A stretch of 64,000 bases of DNA, from assembly GCF_029076695.1 (NCBI RefSeq), contig NZ_JARFIK010000002.1, positions 620,001 to 684,000 on the forward strand. The letters are read 5' to 3'. Made by a program: the position numbers and the translations under genes. Every line of letters starts with the position of its first letter. The stretch's first letter is position 1. The notes under the pieces are model-generated. The model saw only the letters and a program-made list of their open reading frames with translations. It ran no database searches and was not told the DNA's origin. The DNA comes from Adlercreutzia equolifaciens. Its GTDB lineage: Bacteria > Actinomycetota > Coriobacteriia > Coriobacteriales > Eggerthellaceae. This document shows, in pieces, positions 7,972 to 16,080 of this stretch.

Positions 7972-9243
7972 ATGGCAGTGCTCGACGGAAGCCAGGTAGT
8001 TCGCCATGGTCTCTTTGCGCTTGTCGTCGGCGTGGTGGGAGCCGTGGCCTCGGTGGTGCTGTGCCTGCTGGTGAACTTCGCCTACGGCGTGGTGGTGGCC
8101 CATGGCTGGCTGCTGTACACCTTGCCGGTGCTGGGCGTGGTCAGCCTGCTTTTGTACCGCGCGCTGAAGCTGCCCCTCGATACCACCACGCACACCGTGG
8201 TCACGGACATTCGCGAGGACCGCGAGATCTCTCCCGGGCTCGCCCCCGGTATCCTGCTTGGCACGACGCTTTCTATTCTGGGCGGCGCTTCGGTGGGCAA
8301 GGAGGCCGGAGCCCTTCACATGGGCGCCTCCCTGGGCGATCTGGTGGGGCGCCCCTTCAAGCTGCGCTCGGTATGGAAGGCCGATCAGGACGCCTCCGAC
8401 GGTGGGCGCACTGGCATGAACGCCTATGCGGCCTCGGTGGGCATGGCGGCGGCCTTCTCGGCGCTGTTCTTTGCTCCGCTGGGATCGGCGGCCTTCGTGA
8501 TGGAGCTGTCCCGCTATAAGCGCGAAGTGGTGAAGCATCTCCCTACCATGCTCTTGGCCTGTTTTGTCGCCTGGGCCGCGGCCAGTGCGGTGGGCATTGG
8601 CGATATTATCCCCAAGGTGGCGCTGCCGGCGCTCTCGTGGCCTTTGGTAGGGCAGTGCATCGTTATTGCGGTGTGCTGCTCGGTGGTAGGATCGCTGTAC
8701 ATCAAGGCCATTGATGGCTTGCAGCAGGTAACGAAGCGCCTTTCTACCAACTATTATGCCTGGGTGGTCCTGGGCGGCGTGATCATGATGGTGCTGGTGA
8801 CGCTTTTCGGTTGGCAGGCCTTCGAGGGCACGGGCGGCAACCAGCTGGCCTTGGCCTTGGCGGGGAAGCAGGAAACCTGGGTCTTTGCCATCAAGGCGCT
8901 TCTGACCATTATTTGCTTGGGCCTGTGGTTCCGCGGCGGTGAGATTATGCCCACCTTTACCGTGGGCGCGCTTTTGGGCGCCTCCTGTACGGTCATGACC
9001 GGGGGAGACGCCGGTTGGTCGGCGGCCGTGGGCCTGGTGGCCTTTTTCGCGTCCATGAGTCGTTGTCCTCTGGCGGCCTTCCTTATGGGGTGCGAGATCT
9101 TCGGTTGGGCCGGAGCGCCGTTGTTCGCCCTGGGAACCGTGATTTCTTTTAGCCTTGGCCGCGATGTAGGCTATTATGGCGAAGGAGCCACGACGGTGCT
9201 GCGCCAGACCATCGGTCATTGGCGCAATTTGAAGAGGTCGTGA
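7972..9243 (+). CDS. ClC-family chloride channel/antiporter
   Basis: 423 residues, about ten hydrophobic helices, typical of bacterial ClC proteins. The anion-binding motif is GGASVGKEAGALHMG, which keeps the gating glutamate of the usual GREGP motif but replaces the flanking residues. A second selectivity region GEIMPTFTVGALLG is present. ClC proteins move Cl- or exchange it for protons; some handle fluoride, but the fluoride-specific GREGT/V motif is not seen here, so chloride/proton exchange is more likely. AAGGAGG (7960-7966) favours the ATG at 7972 over the one at 7969. It lies between yceD and rpmF, which are normally adjacent, so it appears inserted into a conserved ribosomal neighbourhood. 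Confidence 0.85.
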   Translation: MAVLDGSQVVRHGLFALVVGVVGAVASVVLCLLVNFAYGVVVAHGWLLYTLPVLGVVSLLLYRALKLPLDTTTHTVVTDIREDREISPGLAPGILLGTTLSILGGASVGKEAGALHMGASLGDLVGRPFKLRSVWKADQDASDGGRTGMNAYAASVGMAAAFSALFFAPLGSAAFVMELSRYKREVVKHLPTMLLACFVAWAAASAVGIGDIIPKVALPALSWPLVGQCIVIAVCCSVVGSLYIKAIDGLQQVTKRLSTNYYAWVVLGGVIMMVLVTLFGWQAFEGTGGNQLALALAGKQETWVFAIKALLTIICLGLWFRGGEIMPTFTVGALLGASCTVMTGGDAGWSAAVGLVAFFASMSRCPLAAFLMGCEIFGWAGAPLFALGTVISFSLGRDVGYYGEGATTVLRQTIGHWRNLKRS

Positions 9244-9271
9244 CCGTTGGCGAATTTGGGGATAATACCTC

Positions 9272-9300
9272 TTGCAGGGGCTTCGAGCCTTCGGTATCAT
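9272..9300 (+). promoter_or_regulatory. Sigma-70-type promoter for rpmF
   Basis: TTGCAG at 9272-9277 and TATCAT at 9295-9300 with exactly 17 bases between, about 70 bases before rpmF. Confidence 0.6.
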
Positions 9301-9371
9301 ATCAGATCGTGCGTTTACACATGAAGTTGTGAACGGCACCCGTCGTTCCAGCTATAGAAGGAGTAATCGAG

Positions 9372-9551
9372 ATGGCAGTACCTAAGCGCAAAATGGGTCG
9401 CGCCCGCACCCATGCCCGTCGCAGCACCAACGACAAGATTTCCATGCCCGCCCGTTCCATTTGCCCGCAGTGCGGCGAAGTGAAGCTTCCCCACCGCGTG
9501 TGCGGCAACTGCGGCTACTATCGCGACCGCGAGGTCATCGAGACCGAGTAG
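9372..9551 (+). CDS. rpmF: 50S ribosomal protein L32
   Basis: 59 residues beginning MAVPKRKMGRARTHARR, the standard L32 start. A zinc ribbon is formed by CPQCGEVK and CGNCGYY, so this is the cysteine-containing form. AAGGAG ends ten bases before the ATG. It has its own promoter and a strong terminator downstream. It usually sits directly after yceD; here a ClC gene separates them. Confidence 0.96.
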   Translation: MAVPKRKMGRARTHARRSTNDKISMPARSICPQCGEVKLPHRVCGNCGYYRDREVIETE

Positions 9552-9608
9552 CTTGTCCTTATGCTGTTGACGATCATGCGAGGTGGATTCATCTCGCATG
9601 GTGTCGGC

Positions 9609-9658
9609 AAAGCCTCCTTGCATGCCAAGCGTCACGCTGGTTTGCCAGGGGGCTTTTT
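9609..9658 (+). terminator. Rho-independent terminator after rpmF
   Basis: AAAGCCTCCTTG pairs with CCAGGGGGCTTT (with one mismatch and a G-T pair) around an inner hairpin CCAAGCGT/ACGCTGG, and ends in TTTTT. Confidence 0.7.
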
Positions 9659-9677
9659 GGCTATATACCATAGCGCT

Positions 9678-9717
9678 CATGGGCCTGCCCGTGCCGTTGG
9701 TGTGGGGCAGGCCCATG
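9678..9717. promoter_or_regulatory. Perfect 13-bp inverted repeat upstream of plsX
   Basis: CATGGGCCTGCCC (9678-9690) and GGGCAGGCCCATG (9705-9717) pair perfectly around a 14-base loop. No T-run follows, so it is not a simple terminator. It lies 32 bases before the plsX start and could act as an RNA structure or protein site in the leader. Confidence 0.5.
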
Positions 9718-9749
9718 GGCCCGCTCATCTCTTGAAGTAAGGAGAAGCT

Positions 9750-10838
9750 GTGACCACACCCGTCACTATCGCCGTGGACGTCATGGGTGGCGACCGCGGC
9801 CCTGACGTTGTTTTGCGCGGGACGCTCCAGGCCCTTGAGGCCGACCCTCAGCTCCATGTGGTGCTCGTCGGCCCCGCCGAGTACGTCGAGCCTTTCGCGG
9901 CCGCCCACGACCGTGCCCGTGCCCAGGTAGCCACTGAGGTTATCGAGATGGGCGAGCACCCCGCCGGGGCCGTGCGCGCCAAGAAGGATTCCTCCATTGT
10001 AGTGGGCTGTCGCCTGGTGAAGGAGGGCGCCGTGGCCGGCTTTTTCTCCGCTGGGTCGACGGGGGCCTGCCTGGCGGCCGCCACCTTGGTGGTGGGTCGC
10101 ATAAAGGGCGTGAAGCGCCCGGCCCTCGGCCAAATCCTTCCCGCCTACGCTCGCCCCACCATGCTCATCGATGTAGGGGCCAATGCCGACTGCAAGCCCG
10201 AGTATCTGGTGCAGTTCGCCCAGATGGGCGTTGCCTACATGGAGGCGCTCATGGGGGTCGCCCGTCCGCGGGTGGGCCTGCTCAACATCGGCTCCGAGGA
10301 CACCAAGGGCGACGCCTTCGCTCAGGAAGCCTATGGGCTTTTATCCAAACAGGTGCCCCAATTCGCGGGCAACTGCGAAGGCGGCAACCTTATGGCCGGC
10401 GATTTCGACGTGGTGGTCACCGACGGGTTTACGGGCAATGTGTGCCTGAAAACCATCGAGGGCACCGCGAAAACCCTGTTCAAATATGTGAAAGATGGCC
10501 TTATGTCCACCGCTCTGTCAAAGGTGGGAGCTCTTCTGGTGAAGGGTAGCCTGGGCCAGCTGAAAGAGAAGCTCTCGCCCGACACCTACGGCGGCACGCC
10601 GCTGCTCGGTGTGAAGGGCGCGGTCATTGTGGGCCATGGCTCTTCCAATGAGACGGCGGTGAAAAACGGCATCGCCGTGGCGGCCCAAACGGCCCGCGCC
10701 GACGTGGCCGGCATCATCGCCTCGCTGGTAGGCGCCGGTGCGGCCAAGGCTTCCGCCGACAAAACCGCGGACGCTGCGTCCGCCCATACCGACAACGCTG
10801 CGCAGAAAGGGGAGGCCTCGGCCTCGGATGCTCAATGA
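9750..10838 (+). CDS. plsX: Phosphate acyltransferase PlsX
   Basis: 362 residues. PlsX converts acyl-ACP to acyl-phosphate, the first step of PlsX/PlsY phospholipid synthesis. The family start AVDVMGGDRGPDVVL, the middle PALGQILP and the glycine-rich DVVVTDGFTGNV are present. Starts with GTG at 9750 after AAGGAGAAG. The last 30 or so residues (after residue 330) are an alanine/aspartate-rich tail not needed by the family. The stop overlaps the rnc start by four bases, so the two genes are translationally coupled. Confidence 0.95.
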   Translation: MTTPVTIAVDVMGGDRGPDVVLRGTLQALEADPQLHVVLVGPAEYVEPFAAAHDRARAQVATEVIEMGEHPAGAVRAKKDSSIVVGCRLVKEGAVAGFFSAGSTGACLAAATLVVGRIKGVKRPALGQILPAYARPTMLIDVGANADCKPEYLVQFAQMGVAYMEALMGVARPRVGLLNIGSEDTKGDAFAQEAYGLLSKQVPQFAGNCEGGNLMAGDFDVVVTDGFTGNVCLKTIEGTAKTLFKYVKDGLMSTALSKVGALLVKGSLGQLKEKLSPDTYGGTPLLGVKGAVIVGHGSSNETAVKNGIAVAAQTARADVAGIIASLVGAGAAKASADKTADAASAHTDNAAQKGEASASDAQ

Positions 10839-11698
10839 CGCTCACGCAAGAGCAAGAAATGAAGCTGGCCCGGGCCCAGGAGATCATCGCCCATGATTTC
10901 CGCAACACCCAGTACCTGCTGTCGGCCATTACCCACCCTTCGGCCACCGAGGGGCGCGCAGTGAAGTACTCCTACGAGCGCCTGGAGTTTCTGGGCGACT
11001 CCATCCTGGGGGCCATTGTGGCCACCACGGCCTTCCATCGCTTCCCCGATCTGGACGAGGGCGGCCTGACGCGCATCAAGGTAGCGTTGGTGTCGGGCGC
11101 CAGTCTTTCCGATGCGGCCGAGAAGCTGGGCTTTGCCGATATCATCGTGTTCGGCTCTTCCGAGACGGGCACCGGGCGCCGCGGGCTTCACTCGGCTTTG
11201 GAGAACGTCTACGAGGCCGTGGTAGCGGCTTTGTACCTGGATGGCGGCCTGCCGGCGGCCTCGGCCTTCGTCGACCGCACGCTCATTCCGCGCATGTCGC
11301 TCGATTTGGCCCGCGAGCCGGAAAATCCCAAGAGCGCACTGCAGGAGAAGTTGCAAGAGGGCGGCATTACCCCCACCTACAAGCTAGTGGAAACCCAGGG
11401 TCCGCCTCACGACCGCACTTTCGTGGCCCAGGTGTACGCCGGCGACAAGGGTCTGGCCCAGGGTGTGGGCCGCACAAAGAAGGAGGCCGAGAGCCAGGCG
11501 GCGAAGTCCACGCTGGCCCGTCTGTCCGAGTTCTTCGGCATCGGCATTACCGAGGAGCAGGCGGCCGAGAAGGCCGCGGCCCGTGCCGAGGAGAAGGCGG
11601 CCCGTGCCGAGGAAAAGGCCGCGGCCCGCGCCGCCCGCGCCGAGGAGAAGGCGCGCAAGAAGAACGAGCGCGACGCCGCGAAGAGGAAGCAGGACTAA
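10835..11698 (+). CDS. rnc: Ribonuclease III
   Basis: 287 residues. The catalytic helix is ERLEFLGDSILG (E and D metal ligands), with a second acidic site ENVYEAVVAALYLDGG, then a double-stranded RNA-binding domain (about 160-230; PKSALQEKLQE through AESQAAKSTLARL). The enzyme cleaves dsRNA and matures rRNA. The last 45 residues are a repetitive Ala-Glu-Lys-Arg tail with 'ARAEEKAA' repeats, beyond the usual family end. ATGA overlap with plsX and a five-base gap to smc put it in a plsX-rnc-smc operon. Confidence 0.95.
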   Translation: MTLTQEQEMKLARAQEIIAHDFRNTQYLLSAITHPSATEGRAVKYSYERLEFLGDSILGAIVATTAFHRFPDLDEGGLTRIKVALVSGASLSDAAEKLGFADIIVFGSSETGTGRRGLHSALENVYEAVVAALYLDGGLPAASAFVDRTLIPRMSLDLAREPENPKSALQEKLQEGGITPTYKLVETQGPPHDRTFVAQVYAGDKGLAQGVGRTKKEAESQAAKSTLARLSEFFGIGITEEQAAEKAAARAEEKAARAEEKAAARAARAEEKARKKNERDAAKRKQD

Positions 11699-11703
11699 GG
11701 CCC

Positions 11704-14700
11704 ATGCATCTGAAATCCCTCGTGCTCAAGGGCTTCAAGTCCTTCGCCGATCGCAGCGTTCTGTCCTTGGAGCCCGGTATTACGGCCATTGTGGGCCCCA
11801 ACGGTTCGGGCAAGTCCAACATCTCCGATGCAGTACTGTGGGTGCTGGGCGAGCGCAACGCGAAGAACCTGCGCGGCCAGGCCATGGAAGACGTCATCTT
11901 CGCCGGCTCTTCGGCGCGCAAGGCCACGGGTCTGGCCGAAGTGGATCTGGTGCTCGATAACTCCGACGGCACCTTGCCGGTGGATTACGACGAAGTGGCC
12001 GTAACGCGCCGCATGTACCGCAACGGCGAGAGCGAGTACCTCATCAACGGCACCGTGGCGCGCCGCATGGACGTACTCGACATTCTTCATGACTCGGGTC
12101 TGGGCACGGGCACCCACTCCATTATTTCCCAGGGATCGCTCGATTCCATCCTTCAAAGCAAGCCGGAAGATCGGCGCGCGCTTATCGAGGAGGCGGCCGG
12201 CGTCCTCAAGCACAAGCAGCGCAAGGCGAAAAGCGAGCGCAAGCTGGCCAACATGGATCAGCACTTGCTGCGTGCCCGCGACGTGGTGGGCGAGGTGGCC
12301 CGTCAGCTGGGTCCTTTGGAGCGCAAGGCGAAAAAGGCCCGCACCTATCAGGAACTGGCTGGTCAGCAGGCCGAACTTGCCCTGAGCATTGCCGTAGACG
12401 ACCTGCGCACTCTCCAGGCCCAGTGGGAGGCGGCTCAGCAGCAGGAGGCCGCGCTGGTGGCCGATATGGAGGAAAAGCGCGCCGCCATTCAGGCCGCTGA
12501 GAAAGCCGTCGAGGAGCTGCAGGAGCGCATTCGCGTGGAAACCCTGGACGCGGGCGACTTGTCCCGGCGCCATCGCGCGGCGGCTGCTGCCGTCGAGCGC
12601 TTCGATTCCACGGTCATGATGGTGCGCGAGCGCCGGCGCGGCGCCTTGGCCCGCGCGGCCGAGCTGGAGCTTTCCCTGGAGGCTAACGCGGTGAAGGCGG
12701 CCGAGGCCGTGGCCGAGCTGGAGCGGGCGCGCGAGCTGTTCGAGGAAGCGCGCGCCGAGCGCGAGACGGCCGAGAAAACTGTGGCCGATCTCGAGCTGGT
12801 CTACCGCGATCTGGGGGTGAAGCGCGGTACGCTCGAGCGCGAGTTCAACGCCTTGGGCAAGGACGCCGAGCGGTTCGTGCGCGAGCGCGAGACGGCCCAG
12901 CGCAAGCAGGCTTCCAGCCAAGAGGCGCTTACCCATGGCCTGGCCCATGTCCAGGTTATTGAAAGCCACGGGGCCGAACTGGCGCTGGAGCTGGAGCGCG
13001 CCCAGGCCGAGGCCGAAGAGGCGGCCGCGGCGGCAGGGGAGGCCCAAGGCGCTTTGGAGTCCCTGACGGCCGACGAATCGGCGGCCCGTCAGGCCGTGGG
13101 CACGGCGCTGCAGTCTCGCGACGCCGCTCGTGCGGCCTTCGATGAGGCGCGCGATGCCCACCGTGCTCTGGAGGTGGAAATTGCCACGCTGGAGGAGGTG
13201 GAGCGCACCAGCGCCGTCTCGGCCGGCGAGGCGCGGGCCTGGTTGGTAGAGCACGCCGACGAGCTGCTGGGCCTGTGCGAGCCGCTGTCCCACGTGGTGC
13301 ACGCCAACCCGGGTTTCGAGGCTTTGGTAGAAACGCTGCTCGGCGGCGATGTGGCCACGCTGTTGGTGGAAAGCCCCGCTGCGGTCGAGGCCATTGTCGG
13401 CCAGTTGAACGCCGTGGAGGCCGAGGGCGAGGCGGTGTTTCTCATTCGCGATGATGCCAGTCCGGCGCGCAGCCGCGGCGTGGCGCTTTTGTGGCAGGAG
13501 CGCGCCACGGGTGACGAGGGCGTGCCTCTGGTCGACGAGTTGTCTTTCCCGCTGGAGGCCCAAGGCGCCGTCGAGGCCCTGCTGGGCGATGTGGTGGTCT
13601 GTCCCACGCTGGACGATGCCCTGGCGGCCCATAGCCGCGATGCCTTCGGTGTGCGCTTTGCCACGCCCGACGGCTCGGTGGTGTGGCCCTCGGGCAAGGT
13701 GTCCGTGGGCGCCTCGGTTATCGACGAGGGCACGGGCGTGCTTGCCCGCGTGCGGCGCCTGGAAGAGCTGCGCGGCCAGCTGGGGGCGGCCCTGATGGCC
13801 ATGGAAAAGGCCGAGGAGGCCCATCGTCTGGCCGAGGAGGCTTTGCGTGCCGCCCAGGCCACTAGCTTGGAGCTGTCCCAGCAGCTGGCGGCTTTGAAGG
13901 GTCGCGCCCAGGCTGCCCGCGACGCCGCCGACGGCGCGGCCGAGAAGCTGGGGGCCACGCGTCGCGAGCTGGAGGGCGTTGAGCGTCAGCGCCAGGAGGC
14001 CGAGGCCATCATCTCCGAGGCGCGCCCGAACGTGGAGAACCTCGAGAAGCAGATCGCCGATCTTACCCAGCAGATCGATGCGGCCAAGCAGAAGCAGGAC
14101 GCCATTCAGGAAGAGCTGGCGCCTCTGCGCCGCGAGGCCCATAAGGTAGCCGACAAGCTGTCCGAGGCGAAGCTGGCCGCCGCCACTCTGGTGGAGCGCA
14201 CCACCTACGCCGAGCGCGTGCGTGACGCCCGCGAGCGCGATTTGACGTCGCTTTCGCAGCAAAGCGACGAGGCCCGGGCTTCTTTGAAGGTGAAGCGCGT
14301 GTCCGCCGCCCGTTTAGAGCCGCTGCTGGTGCTTTTCGACGAGCTGACCCGTTCCGCCCAGCGCTGGACCCAGTCCCTCGAGGAGCAGGCCGCCGCGGCC
14401 CAGGATTCCTCCACAGGGCTGCACGCCTCGGTCACGGAGGCGCGCCAGAAGGCCCACGAGGCCCATGCGCTCTTCGACGGTGTTACCGAGCGCCTGTCCG
14501 AGGCCCGGGTGCAGAAGGGTCGTCTGGAGTTGCAGGTAGAGGCGGCTATCAACCACATTACCGCCGACTGCAAGACCCCTTTGGAGACGGCTCTGGCCAC
14601 ACCGCCTTTGGAGAACCGTCCCGAGGTGGAGGACGCGTTGTTCAAGATCAATCGCCGCATTGCCAATCTGGGCACCATCAATCCCGATGCGGCCGAGGAA

Positions 14701-15282
14701 TACGACGAGCTGAAGGTGCGCTACGACTATCTGGCCGCCCAGCTGGAGGACCTCGACAGCGCTCGCAAGGCTCTGGCGAAGATCAACCGCGTCATCGACG
14801 CCCGCATGAAGGACGACTTCATCCGCACCTACGAAACAGTGAACGCGAACTTCCAGGAGATTTTCGCCACGCTGTTCCCCGGCGGCAACGCCAACTTGTC
14901 GCTGGTGGATCCCGATGATCTGGAGAACACCGGCGTGGAGGTGAACGCCCAGCCCAAGGGCAAGCGCATCGCCAAGATGATGCTGCTTTCCGGTGGCGAG
15001 AAGTCGCTCACGGCTCTGGCGCTTCTGTTTGCCGTGTACCGCATCCGCTCCACGCCGTTCTACATCTTGGATGAGGTGGAGGCAGCACTGGACGACTCGA
15101 ACCTCCGTCGTCTGGCGGCCTACATCAACACGCTGCGCGACGAGACCCAGCTCATCATGATCACCCACCAGCGCCGCACCATGGAAATGGCCGACGTGCT
15201 GTTCGGCGTGTCCATGCAAGGCGATGGCGTCACCAAGGTCATCAGCCAAAAGCTCGATCAAGCCCTCAAGCACGCAGAATAA
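11704..15282 (+). CDS. smc: Chromosome partition protein SMC
   Basis: 1192 residues, full length. N-terminal ATPase half: FKSFADR and Walker A GPNGSGKSN near residue 33. Two long coiled coils flank a hinge at about 510-650. C-terminal half: ABC signature LSGGEKSLTALALLF and Walker B YILDEVEAALDD. SMC with ScpA/ScpB condenses and segregates the chromosome; the Scp genes are not in the window. Coiled coils are rich in Ala, Glu and Arg, which explains the very long antisense open frames here. The start lies right after rnc. A hairpin repeat and no further gene follow. Confidence 0.97.
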   Translation: MHLKSLVLKGFKSFADRSVLSLEPGITAIVGPNGSGKSNISDAVLWVLGERNAKNLRGQAMEDVIFAGSSARKATGLAEVDLVLDNSDGTLPVDYDEVAVTRRMYRNGESEYLINGTVARRMDVLDILHDSGLGTGTHSIISQGSLDSILQSKPEDRRALIEEAAGVLKHKQRKAKSERKLANMDQHLLRARDVVGEVARQLGPLERKAKKARTYQELAGQQAELALSIAVDDLRTLQAQWEAAQQQEAALVADMEEKRAAIQAAEKAVEELQERIRVETLDAGDLSRRHRAAAAAVERFDSTVMMVRERRRGALARAAELELSLEANAVKAAEAVAELERARELFEEARAERETAEKTVADLELVYRDLGVKRGTLEREFNALGKDAERFVRERETAQRKQASSQEALTHGLAHVQVIESHGAELALELERAQAEAEEAAAAAGEAQGALESLTADESAARQAVGTALQSRDAARAAFDEARDAHRALEVEIATLEEVERTSAVSAGEARAWLVEHADELLGLCEPLSHVVHANPGFEALVETLLGGDVATLLVESPAAVEAIVGQLNAVEAEGEAVFLIRDDASPARSRGVALLWQERATGDEGVPLVDELSFPLEAQGAVEALLGDVVVCPTLDDALAAHSRDAFGVRFATPDGSVVWPSGKVSVGASVIDEGTGVLARVRRLEELRGQLGAALMAMEKAEEAHRLAEEALRAAQATSLELSQQLAALKGRAQAARDAADGAAEKLGATRRELEGVERQRQEAEAIISEARPNVENLEKQIADLTQQIDAAKQKQDAIQEELAPLRREAHKVADKLSEAKLAAATLVERTTYAERVRDARERDLTSLSQQSDEARASLKVKRVSAARLEPLLVLFDELTRSAQRWTQSLEEQAAAAQDSSTGLHASVTEARQKAHEAHALFDGVTERLSEARVQKGRLELQVEAAINHITADCKTPLETALATPPLENRPEVEDALFKINRRIANLGTINPDAAEEYDELKVRYDYLAAQLEDLDSARKALAKINRVIDARMKDDFIRTYETVNANFQEIFATLFPGGNANLSLVDPDDLENTGVEVNAQPKGKRIAKMMLLSGGEKSLTALALLFAVYRIRSTPFYILDEVEAALDDSNLRRLAAYINTLRDETQLIMITHQRRTMEMADVLFGVSMQGDGVTKVISQKLDQALKHAE

Positions 15283-15296
15283 GGTAGCGGCCCGGA

Positions 15297-15318
15297 GTGA
15301 GACGGCCAACCGTCTCAC
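15297..15318. repeat. Palindromic element C, intergenic copy
   Basis: GTGAGACGG (15297-15305) pairs with CCGTCTCAC (15310-15318) around a four-base loop. The first 19 bases recur, in reverse complement, at the right arm of the inverted repeat inside the xdhC-like gene (27092-27120). A second weaker hairpin (about 15326-15349, CCCC/GGGG core) follows. The lack of a T-run argues against an ordinary terminator, although it could end smc transcription. Confidence 0.65.
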
Positions 15319-15402
15319 CCTACATAGGCAATACCCCTTTTGGGGAATGCCCAGCGTCGACGTTCCTTTTAGACTTTCTTTCAGAGCGAAAGGAGGTTGG
15401 CG

Positions 15403-16080
15403 GTGACGTTTCCGAAGGTTTGCGTGGCAGTGCTGGCGGCGGGGCAGTCCCAACGCATGGGGTTTCCGAAGTTGGTGGAGCCCTTTGCTGGCACGACGCT
15501 GCTTGATCGAGCTCTCGATGCAGCCCTTGGCTGCGCTTCGGATGCAGTGTGCGTGGTGACGGGCGCCTATCGGGACCAGATGGCGCCGGTGCTGGCGCGA
15601 CGGGGAGCCATGGAGTGGGCGCAGGTGCAGCAGGGGACCCCTGGGTCGTGGCCAACCGAGGGCTCCGGACGTCTGGCTGCCGTGCATAATGCTCGCTGGC
15701 GCACGGGGCAGGCGTCGTCGGTGCAGGCTGCTGTGCGATTCGCCCGCAACTGCGACTGCGCGGCGGTGCTCATGCTCGTAGCCGACCAGCCGTTTGTTCA
15801 GGCGCGGCATCTCGATGCGCTCATCGGCGAGTTTAAAATGGGAACAGTCCAATCGTACCTGACCTCCACGGATCGTGGTTGCGGCAACCCATGTCTCTTC
15901 GATCGCGCTCTATTCGATGATCTTCTTGCCTTGACAGGTGATGAGGGCGCGCGGAAGCTGCTGCGCTCCCGTCGCGACATTGCCGTCCGCCCCGTGTATT
16001 TCGACGAACCCTCTCTGCTCGATGATGTTGATACGCCCGAGGATTTTACTCGGCTCGAGGAGGCGGTGCTCCATGGATAA
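15403..16080 (+). CDS. mocA: MocA/MobA-like molybdenum cofactor nucleotidyltransferase
   Basis: 225 residues. The N-terminal nucleotide loop AVLAAGQSQRMGFPK and the internal ADQPFV motif mark the MocA branch, which attaches CMP to molybdopterin to make the cytosine dinucleotide (MCD) cofactor used by xanthine-oxidase-family enzymes such as PaoC. C-terminal DVDTPEDF is also typical. AAAGGAGG (15389-15396) favours the GTG at 15403 over a TTG that touches it. The stop overlaps the sufS start by eight bases. Five kilobases downstream is a three-subunit Mo hydroxylase, the expected customer. GTP-specific MobA is less likely given that context. Confidence 0.8.
   Translation: MTFPKVCVAVLAAGQSQRMGFPKLVEPFAGTTLLDRALDAALGCASDAVCVVTGAYRDQMAPVLARRGAMEWAQVQQGTPGSWPTEGSGRLAAVHNARWRTGQASSVQAAVRFARNCDCAAVLMLVADQPFVQARHLDALIGEFKMGTVQSYLTSTDRGCGNPCLFDRALFDDLLALTGDEGARKLLRSRRDIAVRPVYFDEPSLLDDVDTPEDFTRLEEAVLHG

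Noticed and set aside
11695-14262. An 855-codon minus-strand open frame opposite smc
   Set aside because: Composition is a mirror of coiled-coil coding sequence. No start site or family motif.
15319-15402. Promoter for mocA
   Set aside because: No pair of hexamers with acceptable spacing could be found. Readthrough from smc or a non-standard promoter remains possible.
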